NCBI GenBank assembly: GCA_947039275.1
Contig: CAMQYL010000045.1
Location: 1 to 14,768 of the forward strand
Direction: 5' to 3'
Source of the DNA: Amulumruptor sp947039275
GTDB taxonomy: Bacteria > Bacteroidota > Bacteroidia > Bacteroidales > Muribaculaceae
Length of the DNA: 14,768 bases
The translations under genes were made by a program, and so were the position numbers. The notes beneath the pieces are model-generated. The model worked only from the letters and a program-made list of their open reading frames with translations, ran no database searches and had not been told where the DNA came from. Positions 6,761-13,976 of this stretch are shown piece after piece (position 1 is the first letter of the stretch; the number at the start of each line of letters is the position of its first letter).

Positions 6761-8077
6761 ATGGATAATGCCACGCATATATCAGCCCGGCGGGGGCTGC
6801 TGGCGCTTTCGCCGGTGGCTCTGTTTCTGCTGCTGTATGTGGCGGTTTCGGTCATCATCGGTGACTTCTACAAGATACCGCTCGCCGTGGCTCTCGTGGT
6901 CGCGGCTGTGTGGAGCGTGGCAGTGATGCCCCAGAAGGGGTTGACGCAGCGGCTGGAACTGTTTTCCAAGGCTGCCGGTCACTCCAATATCATATATATG
7001 ATATGGATATTCATACTCGCCGGGGCGTTTGCGGCCATAGCTAAGGAGACGGGGGCTGTCACAGCGACGGTCAATCTGACGCTGTCGATGTTTCCTGTGC
7101 AGTATATCGTCCCGGCGCTTTTTGTGGCTTCATGCTTGATTTCGCTTGCCATAGGCACTTCGGTAGGTACGGTGGTGGCTCTTACGCCTCTGGCGGTTGA
7201 GACTGCAGGCATCACAGGAGCAAGTGTGCCGTTTTACACTGCTGTGGTGATGGGAGGTGCGTTTTTCGGCGATAACCTCTCATTCATCTCCGATACCACC
7301 ATCGCTGCCACCCGCAGCCAGGGATGCAAGATGCGTGACAAGTTCATAGCCAACAGTTGGATAGCCGTCCCTGCGGCATTGGTGACGCTTGCCATCTATG
7401 CCGTCATCGGTCATAATACAGCTCCTGTGGAGATGGTCCGCACTGCCAATCCGTGGCTTGTGATACCGTATCTGATCGTGATTGCAGCAGCCTTGTCGGG
7501 TATCAATGTGACGGTGGTGCTTCTGCTTGGTATAGCATCCTCAGTCATCGTGGGGCTTCTTAACGGTACTGATATGATAGATATGGCTGGATATATGGGC
7601 AGTGGCATAGACTCGATGGGTGATCTTATCATCGTCACGCTGCTTGCTGCCGGTATGCTCGGTGCCATCAAGGCTGCCGGAGGCATCACATATCTGCTTA
7701 ATGCCATGATGCACCACGTAAGCGGTCTCAGAGGGGCGCAAACTGCCATAGCGTTTTTAGTAGCTCTAACCAACCTCTGCACAGCCAATAACACTGTGGC
7801 GATTATAACCGTAGGAGGCATCTCGCGTGAGATAGGGGAGCGTTACGGAGTGGATCCGCGCAAGAATGCTTCGCTGCTTGACTCATGCTCGTGCATCGTG
7901 CAATGCCTTATCCCCTACGGGGCGCAGACGCTTCTCGCCACATCACTTGCCGGCATATCCCCTCTGGCTCCGTGGCGTTACTTGTACTATCCGTGGGCTC
8001 TCGCCGTCATGGTGGGCCTTTCGATTATATTTCTCTTTCCTCGCAGACTTCACCGACCCACCAACACCGTGTCATGA
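6761..8077 (+). CDS. NhaC-family Na+/H+ antiporter
   Basis: The 438-residue polytopic inner-membrane protein has about ten to twelve hydrophobic segments. The NhaC-family signature lies at residues 165-188: GGAFFGDNLSFISDTT followed by Ile-Ala-Ala-Thr-Arg-Ser-Gln-Gly. A second conserved segment near the C-terminal half contains LLDSCSCIVQCLIPYGAQ. Such proteins exchange Na+ for H+ across the membrane, though some relatives carry organic acid or amino-acid substrates. The ATG is one nucleotide after the alcohol dehydrogenase stop. The TGA stop overlaps the thyA start as ATGA, a common sign of translational coupling. Pairing with a metabolic dehydrogenase might suggest a carboxylate/proton exchanger instead, but the signature favours Na+/H+. 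Confidence 0.87.
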   Translation: MDNATHISARRGLLALSPVALFLLLYVAVSVIIGDFYKIPLAVALVVAAVWSVAVMPQKGLTQRLELFSKAAGHSNIIYMIWIFILAGAFAAIAKETGAVTATVNLTLSMFPVQYIVPALFVASCLISLAIGTSVGTVVALTPLAVETAGITGASVPFYTAVVMGGAFFGDNLSFISDTTIAATRSQGCKMRDKFIANSWIAVPAALVTLAIYAVIGHNTAPVEMVRTANPWLVIPYLIVIAAALSGINVTVVLLLGIASSVIVGLLNGTDMIDMAGYMGSGIDSMGDLIIVTLLAAGMLGAIKAAGGITYLLNAMMHHVSGLRGAQTAIAFLVALTNLCTANNTVAIITVGGISREIGERYGVDPRKNASLLDSCSCIVQCLIPYGAQTLLATSLAGISPLAPWRYLYYPWALAVMVGLSIIFLFPRRLHRPTNTVS

Positions 8078-8868
8078 AACAATATCAGGATTTGCTCCGT
8101 AAGATTATGGAGACAGGCGTGGACCGTGGTGACCGCACAGGCACAGGCACACGCAGCATATTTGGCTACCAGATGAGGTTTGACCTCTCTGAGGGCTTCC
8201 CGTTGCTTACCACCAAGAAAGTACACCTCAAGAGCATCATCTATGAGTTGCTGTGGTTTCTACAGGGTGACACCAACGTCAAGTATCTCCATGATCACAA
8301 GGTGACCATATGGGACGAGTGGGCTGATGCTGACGGCAATCTCGGACACATCTACGGCTACCAGTGGAGGTCATGGCCTGCCTATGACGGCACTTTCATC
8401 GACCAGATCAAGGAGGCTGTGGAGACCATAAAGCACAATCCGGAGAGCCGGCGCATCATAGTCAGCGCATGGAATGTCGGTGACATCAAGAATATGAATC
8501 TGCCGCCGTGTCATGCCTTTTTCCAGTTTTATGTGGCTGACGGTAGGTTGTCGCTTCAACTCTATCAGCGAAGTGCCGACACGTTTCTTGGTGTACCATT
8601 CAATATCGCAAGCTACGCGCTGCTGACCATGATGATGGCACAGGTGTGCGGACTTCAGCCAGGCGAATTTATCCACACGCTCGGCGACACGCATATCTAC
8701 CACAACCATTTCGACCAGGTGCGTGAACTGCTCAGCCGCACTCCACGTCGGCTTCCGCGCATGGTGATCAATCCCGATGTCAATGATATATTTGACTTCA
8801 AGTATGAGGATTTCACACTTGAAGACTACGACCCGTATCCTCCGATAAAAGCCCCTGTGGCAGTGTGA
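8074..8868 (+). CDS. thyA: Thymidylate synthase
   Basis: It converts dUMP to dTMP with methylenetetrahydrofolate. The product is 264 residues, the same length as the classical E. coli enzyme, and the catalytic cysteine falls at residue 146 in LPPCHAFFQF, the position known for that enzyme. Other family landmarks are DRTGTGT near residue 20, the YELLWFLQGDTN region, YGYQWRSWP, QLYQRSADTFLGVPFNIASYA and the LGDTHIYHNH segment. The start chosen is ATG 8074, overlapping the antiporter stop as ATGA. The reading frame is open further upstream, but that is antiporter coding sequence. A dihydrofolate reductase gene, often found right after thyA, is not present; DUF3822 follows instead. Confidence 0.98.
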   Translation: MKQYQDLLRKIMETGVDRGDRTGTGTRSIFGYQMRFDLSEGFPLLTTKKVHLKSIIYELLWFLQGDTNVKYLHDHKVTIWDEWADADGNLGHIYGYQWRSWPAYDGTFIDQIKEAVETIKHNPESRRIIVSAWNVGDIKNMNLPPCHAFFQFYVADGRLSLQLYQRSADTFLGVPFNIASYALLTMMMAQVCGLQPGEFIHTLGDTHIYHNHFDQVRELLSRTPRRLPRMVINPDVNDIFDFKYEDFTLEDYDPYPPIKAPVAV

Positions 8869-8876
8869 CCGTAACT

Positions 8877-9680
8877 ATGCTCCCTGACAACACACGACTT
8901 ACTGATGCCGCACTGTGGCGCATGGCTCTGCGCATTGATGCCTGTGGGCTGACGGCTCTGCTCTATAACACTGCCGACAGTTCGGAGAGGGATGTGCGTA
9001 CATTTCGGTTCGATCCCTCGGGAGGCAAGAATCTTGATCTGCTGACGGCTACCGTCTATGACAATCCTCTGTTGCTCAGTGATTTTGGGCGCGTGTCTGT
9101 CATAGTTACCACACCCTACATGTCATTGATACCGTCAGCAGCGGATGATATGGCGGCGCAGATACTTGATGCGGATGTTGACGGGGATGCAGTCATAGTC
9201 AACGACCTCAAGATGGAGGGCGCTAAGCTTGCTATGAAGCTGCCTCGGGAGGAGGTTTCGTTTTTGCACCGCACATTTCCTGATGCGGATATACGGCATC
9301 GCCTGAGCGTGTTGATCGATTATTTCGGTGCGCGGTTCACAGCCGGGGGCAACGGACGGCGGCTCTACGCCATCGTCAATGCCGACAGCGTGGATATCGT
9401 GGTGATGGACCGTCGCAGTCTCGTCCATGCCGTCACCCATCCTATATCAGCGCCGATGGATGCTGCGTATTTCATCATGGCTCTTTTCCAGCAGTCAGGC
9501 ATGGATGTCATGAACGATGAAATGTTTATCGGAGGCATCACATCCGGGCGTAATGAAGTCATGGATACACTCCGCACATATGTTAACCATGTCATGCCGG
9601 TAATCATCCCGGGTAGCGTCAGCCATCCGGCAGTCTCCGACACTGATTTTGACCTTCAGATACTTCCGCTATGCGAATAA
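8877..9680 (+). CDS. DUF3822 family protein
   Basis: The 267-residue soluble protein matches the Bacteroidetes DUF3822 family, which from general knowledge is commonly encoded just upstream of rsmD, as here. There is no signal peptide or membrane helix. The segments FDPSGGKNLDLLTATVYDNP, SVIVTTPYMSLIPS and RLYAIVNADSVDIVVMDRR fit the family's alternating strand pattern. An actin/RNase-H-like fold has been suggested to me by this pattern, but no function is known. An in-frame GTG at 8865 would overlap the thyA stop and add four residues. ATG 8877 was preferred as the stronger codon, leaving an 8-nt gap. The gene overlaps rsmD by 10 nt, which suggests coupled translation and perhaps a link to ribosome assembly. 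Confidence 0.85.
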   Translation: MLPDNTRLTDAALWRMALRIDACGLTALLYNTADSSERDVRTFRFDPSGGKNLDLLTATVYDNPLLLSDFGRVSVIVTTPYMSLIPSAADDMAAQILDADVDGDAVIVNDLKMEGAKLAMKLPREEVSFLHRTFPDADIRHRLSVLIDYFGARFTAGGNGRRLYAIVNADSVDIVVMDRRSLVHAVTHPISAPMDAAYFIMALFQQSGMDVMNDEMFIGGITSGRNEVMDTLRTYVNHVMPVIIPGSVSHPAVSDTDFDLQILPLCE

Positions 9681-10210
9681 TAAGAGGCATGTACGGGCGG
9701 CGTCGGTTTGACGTGCCCACACGTATTACCGCGCGACCTACTACCGATTTTGCGCGGGAAAACATATTCAATGTGATTGAGAATCTCATTGACATAGAGG
9801 ATATAAAGGCTGTGGACCTCTTTGCCGGGACGGGGGCCATCACGTTCGAGCTGCTCTCGCGTGGCGCGGCTATGGTGACGGCGGTAGAGAAAGCGTCTGT
9901 GCAGGCTCGTTTCATAGCCGATGTGGCTAATAAACTCGGTTGCGAGGACCGCTTGCAGCTCGTCACCGGCGATGTGTTCAGGTTTGTGGAGTCGGCATCA
10001 TCTCCGCGTGACTTCATCTTTGCCGACCCTCCCTACAATCACCCCCGCTTCGGCGATATCGCCCGCATGGTGCTTGACAGCAAGCTGATGGGCTCTGACT
10101 CCCTCTTCATCCTCGAGCACAGCCGAGACCACGACTACTCCGACTATCCCGAATTTGACAGCCACCGCGCCTACGGCTCAGTCAATTTCACCATTTTCCG
10201 CAAGAAATAA
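9671..10210 (+). CDS. rsmD: 16S rRNA (guanine(966)-N2)-methyltransferase RsmD
   Basis: The 179-residue class I SAM-dependent methyltransferase is normal in length for RsmD. The N-terminus reads MRIIRGMYGRRRF and is followed by the family motif RPTTDFAREN. The SAM-binding motif I is DLFAGTG at residues 49-55, and the catalytic N/D-PPY motif is ADPPY at 118-122. The enzyme methylates N2 of G966 of 16S rRNA during 30S assembly. The ATG overlaps the end of DUF3822 by 10 nt. It is the last gene of the plus-strand run; downstream, a palindromic 9-nt repeat separates it from the convergent cardiolipin synthase gene. Confidence 0.95.
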   Translation: MRIIRGMYGRRRFDVPTRITARPTTDFARENIFNVIENLIDIEDIKAVDLFAGTGAITFELLSRGAAMVTAVEKASVQARFIADVANKLGCEDRLQLVTGDVFRFVESASSPRDFIFADPPYNHPRFGDIARMVLDSKLMGSDSLFILEHSRDHDYSDYPEFDSHRAYGSVNFTIFRKK

Positions 10211-10211
10211 G

Positions 10212-10256
10212 ACGTATAAATCTTATAATTCTTATAAGACTTATAAGATTTATCAG
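10212..10256. repeat. Degenerate 9-nt tandem repeat with CTTATAAG core, between convergent genes
   Basis: Five consecutive 9-nt units can be read: ACGTATAAA, TCTTATAAT, TCTTATAAG, ACTTATAAG, ATTTATCAG. The core CTTATAAG is palindromic, so the array folds: 10216-10228 pairs perfectly over 13 bp with 10241-10253. It sits between the rsmD and cardiolipin synthase stop codons and overlaps the latter. It could act as a two-way transcription stop, but no T-run follows on either strand. Confidence 0.7.
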
Positions 10257-11713
10257 AGTATCGGCGAGAGCAGCCGCACGATGCTCTCTAAGGCTTTGCG
10301 CGGTAGGGGGCGGCGGCGCCACTTGGGCAGACGTATCTGCTCGCATTTCTCCATGTCGGCGTGGAATATGTGGCGCATCTTTTCGTTAAACTCCGGGGTA
10401 TAGATGAAGAGGTTGCTCTCGAAGTTGTGTTCGAAGCTGCGGAAATCAAAGTTTGTAGAGCCGATGCTGCAAAAGTCGTCGTCCACGAGCACCATTTTGC
10501 TGTGGAGCATCCCCGCGTCATAGAAATAGATTTTGATGCCGGCGGTGAGACATTCCGATATATAGCTGTTGGAAGCCGCAGTGAGCATCGTGGAGTCGCT
10601 GTGGCGCGGTATCATTATACGGACATCCACGCGTGACAACGCAGCGGTCTGGAGGGCTCTCAGAAGACTCTCTGTGGGCAGGAAATAAGGTGTCTGGATA
10701 TAGATGCGCTTCTTGGCATTGCCGATGGCTTTTAGAAACAGCAGCTCGATGTTGCACCACTGGTCGGTAGGACCTGAGGTGGTCAGGTGGGCATCACAGC
10801 AGATGCCCTTGACTCGTGGCGAACTGATGCCTGCGCTCTCGGTGAGCAGTCCCTTGCCGATAAACGCCCAGTCGGTGGCGAAGCTGTATTGCAAGGCAGC
10901 AACTACGGCTCCTGAAACGCGCAGATGCGTGTCGCGCCATGAGGCGAATCTGCGACCTCCGTCGCGGTAGCGGTCGGCGATGTTCATGCCGCCGACATAA
11001 CCGATTTCGCCGTCGATGATGACGAGTTTGCGGTGGTTGCGCCAGTTTATTTTAGACCCGAAGAACGGGAATGCCACTCTAAAGAACGGGTATATCTCCA
11101 CTCCGGCACTGCGCATGCGCTGGAAGAAGTTGCTTGCCACGTGAAATGAACCAACGTGGTCATAGATGACACGCACCTTCACCCCTTCACGGGCTTTAGC
11201 CATCAGGATGTCGGCTATGCGTTGCCCTGAAGTGTCATTTTCGAAGATGTAATATTGGAGATGGATATATTGCTTAGCGTTGCGCAGATCCTCCTCAAGG
11301 GCGTTGAGCTTGTCGTTGGCATTGACGAATACTTCCACCGAGTTGCCCTCGTAGAATCCCGCACCAGAGAGCGAGCGGGCGAGCTGCACCTGACGGCGGT
11401 TTTCCGATGACAGGTCCTTGGGGATGTTGATGACCTCACTGCCGATCTGAAGACCGCGCAGACGCTTCTTGTTGCGCCGCGATAGGATATGGGTGTTCTT
11501 GATGCTGCGGCCGAAAAACATGTACAGAATCGCACCGCCGCCAGGAAACAGCAGCAGCACCGTGATCCAGGCAAGCGACTTGACCGGATTGCGGTTTTCC
11601 GACAGCACAATGACGATTATACCGAGTATCGTGAAGGCATACGCCACCATGAGCACCCAGTACACCCAGCCGTATCCGAGATTGTCTAACAGAGAATACA
11701 TACTTTTTGACAC
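10253..11713 (-). CDS. cls: Cardiolipin synthase (phospholipase D family)
   Basis: The 486-residue protein has the full architecture of bacterial ClsA-type enzymes. Two N-terminal transmembrane helices lie at about residues 15-37 and 45-67, and two phospholipase D catalytic motifs follow: HRKLVIID (His227, Lys229, Asp234) and HSKMVLVD (His404, Lys406, Asp411). Each motif is followed by the usual Gly-Gly-Met-Asn or Gly-Ser-Thr-Asn segment. The enzyme joins two phosphatidylglycerol molecules to give cardiolipin and glycerol at the inner membrane. The start may be ATG 11713 or the in-frame ATG four codons later; both precede the first helix. It is convergent with rsmD and appears to be a single-gene unit. 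Confidence 0.95.
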   Translation of the reverse strand: MSKSMYSLLDNLGYGWVYWVLMVAYAFTILGIIVIVLSENRNPVKSLAWITVLLLFPGGGAILYMFFGRSIKNTHILSRRNKKRLRGLQIGSEVINIPKDLSSENRRQVQLARSLSGAGFYEGNSVEVFVNANDKLNALEEDLRNAKQYIHLQYYIFENDTSGQRIADILMAKAREGVKVRVIYDHVGSFHVASNFFQRMRSAGVEIYPFFRVAFPFFGSKINWRNHRKLVIIDGEIGYVGGMNIADRYRDGGRRFASWRDTHLRVSGAVVAALQYSFATDWAFIGKGLLTESAGISSPRVKGICCDAHLTTSGPTDQWCNIELLFLKAIGNAKKRIYIQTPYFLPTESLLRALQTAALSRVDVRIMIPRHSDSTMLTAASNSYISECLTAGIKIYFYDAGMLHSKMVLVDDDFCSIGSTNFDFRSFEHNFESNLFIYTPEFNEKMRHIFHADMEKCEQIRLPKWRRRPLPRKALESIVRLLSPIL

Positions 11714-11742
11714 CGTAAGTTAGTCAAAATCCCCCGCACTCC

Positions 11743-11774
11743 CAAATATTTAACGCAACACCGCCTCAAACCAA
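11743..11774 (-). promoter_or_regulatory. Weak candidate promoter for cls
   Basis: On the minus strand a TTG (11772-11774) is followed after 21 nt by AATATTTG (11743-11750), one mismatch from TAnnTTTG. It lies 29 nt upstream of the cls start. The AT-rich sequence makes chance matches likely. Confidence 0.3.
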
Positions 11775-11850
11775 CCCAACTGATATAGTTTAAGTCAATT
11801 GCCATTCTGTCAATGCCTGATAATGTGTCCGGCGTGAAGATTGACCACAC

Positions 11851-12087
11851 ATGTTAGCTAAGCAATCCTCCACATTGCCATCGCCGGGTGCCGGAATCAG
11901 GTTCTCATCGCCTTCTCTCGGTGGGAATGTCCCCGAAGAACAAGGCTTCGCCCACGGAGGTGGAGTATCTGATGATTTCAAGCACTTCCTTGAAATGCAC
12001 CCCGGCATGAGCATCGAAGAAGCATGGCACCGTTTCCGCGACCAGCAGAAAGCCAAACAACGCATTAAAGGCCCGAAACTACACTAA
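11851..12087 (+). CDS. Small hypothetical protein (78 aa)
   Basis: I do not recognise the family. The first 40 residues are Gly/Pro/Ser-rich and look unstructured. Residues 41-70 form an amphipathic, charged helical-looking segment (SDDFKHFLEMHPGMSIEEAW, then Arg-Phe-Arg-Asp-Gln-Gln-Lys) and the tail is basic. That second half looks like real coding sequence. The region lies 137 nt upstream of nothing but the cls start on the other strand, with no clear promoter. The stop is 5 nt before a strong hairpin shared with the convergent HxlR gene. An overlapping minus-strand frame of 91 codons (11790-12065) is open too, so the coding strand is not fully certain. It could also be the remnant of a larger gene, with only the C-terminal part preserved. 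Confidence 0.5.
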   Translation: MLAKQSSTLPSPGAGIRFSSPSLGGNVPEEQGFAHGGGVSDDFKHFLEMHPGMSIEEAWHRFRDQQKAKQRIKGPKLH

Positions 12088-12092
12088 TTAAA

Positions 12093-12128
12093 AATCCACC
12101 GAGAGAAAATCGCTTCTTTCGGTGGATT
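12093..12128 (-). terminator. Intrinsic terminator of the HxlR gene (possibly two-way)
   Basis: A 15-bp stem with one G-U pair (12093-12107 with 12114-12128) closes a 6-nt loop. On the minus strand the stem leads directly into TTTTT, 5 nt past the HxlR stop codon. On the plus strand the following sequence (TAAGTATTATTTTG) is only moderately T-rich, so termination of the 78-aa gene is weaker. Confidence 0.8.
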
Positions 12129-12133
12129 AAGTA

Positions 12134-12490
12134 TTATTTTGTTTCTCGCTCGTGTCTATGTTTTATTATCGTATCGAAATTCTCGCGTCCCCAATCTACA
12201 AGGTTTTGGACAAGTGTCAGCAGCGTCTTGCCGAAATCAGAGACCGAGTATTCAACCCTCGGAGGCACATCGGGATATAGCTGGCGGTCAAGAATCCCGT
12301 CGGTGTATAATTGGCGCAGGACTTGCGAGAGGACTTTCTCTGATATAGCCGGGATTGTTCTGTAAAGTTCGTTGAACCTTACAGGCTCATTCTCCGAAAT
12401 TTTCAGAAGCACCACCAAAGCCCATTTGTTGCCCATCCATTCAAGCATGGGAGCGGCTTTGCAATATTCGTAGTCCAATTTTTTTGCCAT
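12134..12490 (-). CDS. HxlR-family winged-helix transcriptional regulator
   Basis: The 118-residue DNA-binding regulator shows the HxlR pattern throughout. A cysteine near the N-terminus (Cys10) precedes a Met-Gly-Asn-Lys-Trp helix, then come RFNELYRTIPAISEKVLSQV, LRQLYTDGILDRQLY, VPPRVEYSVSDFGKTL and a C-terminal helix ending near Asp-Trp-Gly-Arg. Family members often sense electrophiles, quinones or oxidants through the N-terminal cysteine and control an adjacent oxidoreductase gene. The divergent FMN reductase fits that. The frame extends to a TTG at 12529, but ATG 12490 gives the usual family N-terminus. It also leaves the twin dyad at 12528-12561 outside the coding region. A terminator lies just downstream. 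Confidence 0.9.
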   Translation of the reverse strand: MAKKLDYEYCKAAPMLEWMGNKWALVVLLKISENEPVRFNELYRTIPAISEKVLSQVLRQLYTDGILDRQLYPDVPPRVEYSVSDFGKTLLTLVQNLVDWGRENFDTIIKHRHERETK

Positions 12491-12527
12491 TTTCTCGATG
12501 TCAGAACTTATTGGTTTTGAGCAAGAC

Positions 12528-12561
12528 AAACCTTTCGGTAAGGGTCAAACCAATCGGTAAG
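12528..12561. promoter_or_regulatory. Twin ACC-N4-GGT dyad, candidate HxlR operator
   Basis: A 15-nt direct repeat with two mismatches occurs at 12528-12542 (AAACCTTTCGGTAAG) and 12547-12561 (AAACCAATCGGTAAG), with a 19-bp period. Each copy holds an ACC-N4-GGT dyad (12530-12539 and 12549-12558). It sits between the divergent regulator and reductase genes, just upstream of the reductase -33 element. The link to HxlR is by position only. Confidence 0.5.
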
Positions 12562-12564
12562 TTA

Positions 12565-12595
12565 TTGCTTTGCCGATGATTCTCACCTAATTTTG
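12565..12595 (+). promoter_or_regulatory. Bacteroidetes-type promoter for the FMN reductase gene
   Basis: TTG at 12565-12567, a 20-nt spacer and TAATTTTG at 12588-12595 match the Bacteroidetes -33/-7 consensus. Transcription would start near 12602, about 25 nt before the ATG at 12626. It abuts the twin dyad. Confidence 0.7.
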
Positions 12596-12625
12596 CACTA
12601 CGAAATTAACGAAAATAATCGAGAT

Positions 12626-13285
12626 ATGAAGATAACAATCATAAATGGAAGCCCAAGAAAGAACGGTAATACTTCAAAAATGTGTGATGCTTTCGTACGA
12701 GGTATTCGAAATTTCGATCCGAAGGCAGAGATAGAAACCATATTTCTTTATGACCTATCTTTCAAAGGGTGTATCAGCTGTTTTTCTTGTAAACTCAATG
12801 GAGGAAAAAGTTATGGGAAATGCGCCCTACATGACGACTTGACCCCAATTCTACAAAAAGTCTCAGACTCTGACATTCTTGTATTGGCATCACCTATCTA
12901 TCTTATGGATGTAACTGGTGAAATGAAATCTTTTCTCGAAAGATTATGCTATCCTTACGGCTCATATGAAACCGGCTACCGCTCTCTCGCTCCTAAGAAA
13001 ATAAAAACTGTGACCATCTACACGATGAATAATTTGCCGGAATATGCGCCATTAGGAGCAATGGATAATATTGATATGTTCGTGGGGCATATATTTACTC
13101 CACCAACACGTATATGTGCCTATAACACATACCAATTCCGTGATTATTCAAAGTATCTGGTAGAGGTGTTTTCGGAGAGCGAAAAGAATGAGTATAAAGA
13201 AAAAACTTTCCCAAAGGAATTGCTCACAGCATTCAATATTGGTAAGGAGTTGGCTTGCAATTTTCTAAATCTGAACATAGACTAA
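12626..13285 (+). CDS. Flavodoxin-like NAD(P)H-dependent FMN reductase with four-cysteine motif
   Basis: The 219-residue protein has a flavodoxin-like fold. The FMN-phosphate loop is GSPRKNGNTSKM at residues 8-19, and the second flavin-binding segment is ASPIYLMDVTGEMKSFLERL in the middle. A compact cysteine motif, C49-X2-C52-X2-C55-X10-C66, lies between them and resembles the Fe-S ligand cluster of iron-sulfur flavoproteins, though cluster binding is inferred. These enzymes use NAD(P)H to reduce quinones, nitro compounds or other electrophiles, or pass electrons on. The frame is open back to a TTG at 12593, but that codon lies inside the -7 box, so ATG 12626 is the start. It is divergent from the HxlR gene, probably its regulator. 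G+C is visibly lower than in the upstream operon. Confidence 0.88.
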   Translation: MKITIINGSPRKNGNTSKMCDAFVRGIRNFDPKAEIETIFLYDLSFKGCISCFSCKLNGGKSYGKCALHDDLTPILQKVSDSDILVLASPIYLMDVTGEMKSFLERLCYPYGSYETGYRSLAPKKIKTVTIYTMNNLPEYAPLGAMDNIDMFVGHIFTPPTRICAYNTYQFRDYSKYLVEVFSESEKNEYKEKTFPKELLTAFNIGKELACNFLNLNID

Positions 13286-13312
13286 ACCAATATGATATTA
13301 AATACTTATCCC

Positions 13313-13357
13313 GTCTTTCAGCCTAATCGTTTCGGGTAGGCTCTTATATAGAAAGAC
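13313..13357. terminator. Weak hairpin between convergent reductase and acetyltransferase genes
   Basis: An inner 6-bp stem, AGCCTA (13320-13325) with TAGGCT (13337-13342), lies inside a 7-bp outer stem, GTCTTTC (13313-13319) with GAAAGAC (13351-13357). An internal bulge overlaps the acetyltransferase stop. No proper T-run follows on either strand, so a terminator role is only suggested by position. Confidence 0.3.
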
Positions 13358-13976
13358 TTTCTAATGAATCTATATCACCGGCTTGAATAGCACTGATGGA
13401 ATTACGGATTTTATTTGAATCCCAATTCCACCATTGGAGTTTCTGCAATCGGGCTACAATATCCGAAGAGAATCGTTTGCGTATCTCTTTAGCCGGGATG
13501 CCGCCGACTATTGAATACGGTTCCACATCTTTTGTGACAACGGCCCGTGTTGCGATTATCGCACCATCGCCAATCGTCACCCCTGCCATGATAACAGCGT
13601 CATATCCAATCCACACATCATTGCCGATTACAATATCGCCTTTGTTATCCCATGCCGTAGCCACCTCCGATTTAGGCAAATCCCATTCCTCGAAAAATAG
13701 TGGAAATGTATATGTTGAAAGCGATTTCAGTGTATGGTTGGCACAGTTGAAAATAAACTTTGCTCCACAGGCTACAGAGCAGAATTTGCCTATAATCAAA
13801 CGGTCATGGTTTATCGGATAATGATACAGCACGTTATTCTTCTCAAACTCACGAGGATCATTTACAAAATCATTGTAAATGGTGAAATCTCCGACCTCGA
13901 TATTTGGGCGCGTTATGACCGATTTAAGATAGACGGTCTGAGTGTCACCGGAACGTAGGTATATCTTATTGCTCAT
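13344..13976 (-). CDS. CatB/Vat-type xenobiotic O-acetyltransferase (hexapeptide repeat)
   Basis: The 210-residue protein belongs to the XAT branch of left-handed beta-helix acetyltransferases, which includes CatB chloramphenicol and Vat streptogramin A acetyltransferases. Landmarks are VLYHYPINHDRLIIGKFCSV (49-68), the CANH segment with the likely catalytic His81, STYTFPLFF, then hexapeptide repeats IVIGNDVWIGYDAVIMAG and VTIGDGAIIATRAVVTKDV. The closing IVGGIPAKEIRKRF and WWNWD are also typical. The family transfers acetyl from CoA to a hydroxyl of a drug or sugar. Actual antibiotic resistance cannot be inferred from sequence; many chromosomal members have unknown acceptors. Its ATG overlaps the DUF4405 stop as ATGA, so it is the last gene of a minus-strand operon. 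Confidence 0.92.
   Translation of the reverse strand: MSNKIYLRSGDTQTVYLKSVITRPNIEVGDFTIYNDFVNDPREFEKNNVLYHYPINHDRLIIGKFCSVACGAKFIFNCANHTLKSLSTYTFPLFFEEWDLPKSEVATAWDNKGDIVIGNDVWIGYDAVIMAGVTIGDGAIIATRAVVTKDVEPYSIVGGIPAKEIRKRFSSDIVARLQKLQWWNWDSNKIRNSISAIQAGDIDSLESLSI

Noticed and set aside
7885..8073. N-terminal extension of thyA by 63 codons
   Set aside because: It overlaps NhaC coding sequence, and thymidylate synthase begins at MKQYQDLL with ATG 8074, giving exactly 264 residues and the catalytic Cys at 146.
11790..12065. A 91-codon minus-strand frame opposite the small hypothetical gene
   Set aside because: The translation is Cys/Pro/Arg-rich and lacks plausible structure, whereas the plus-strand frame ends in a good helical segment. 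The choice is not fully certain.
12491..12529. TTG start for the HxlR regulator at 12529
   Set aside because: It would add 13 residues absent from the usual family N-terminus and would place the start inside the twin dyad; ATG 12490 fits better.
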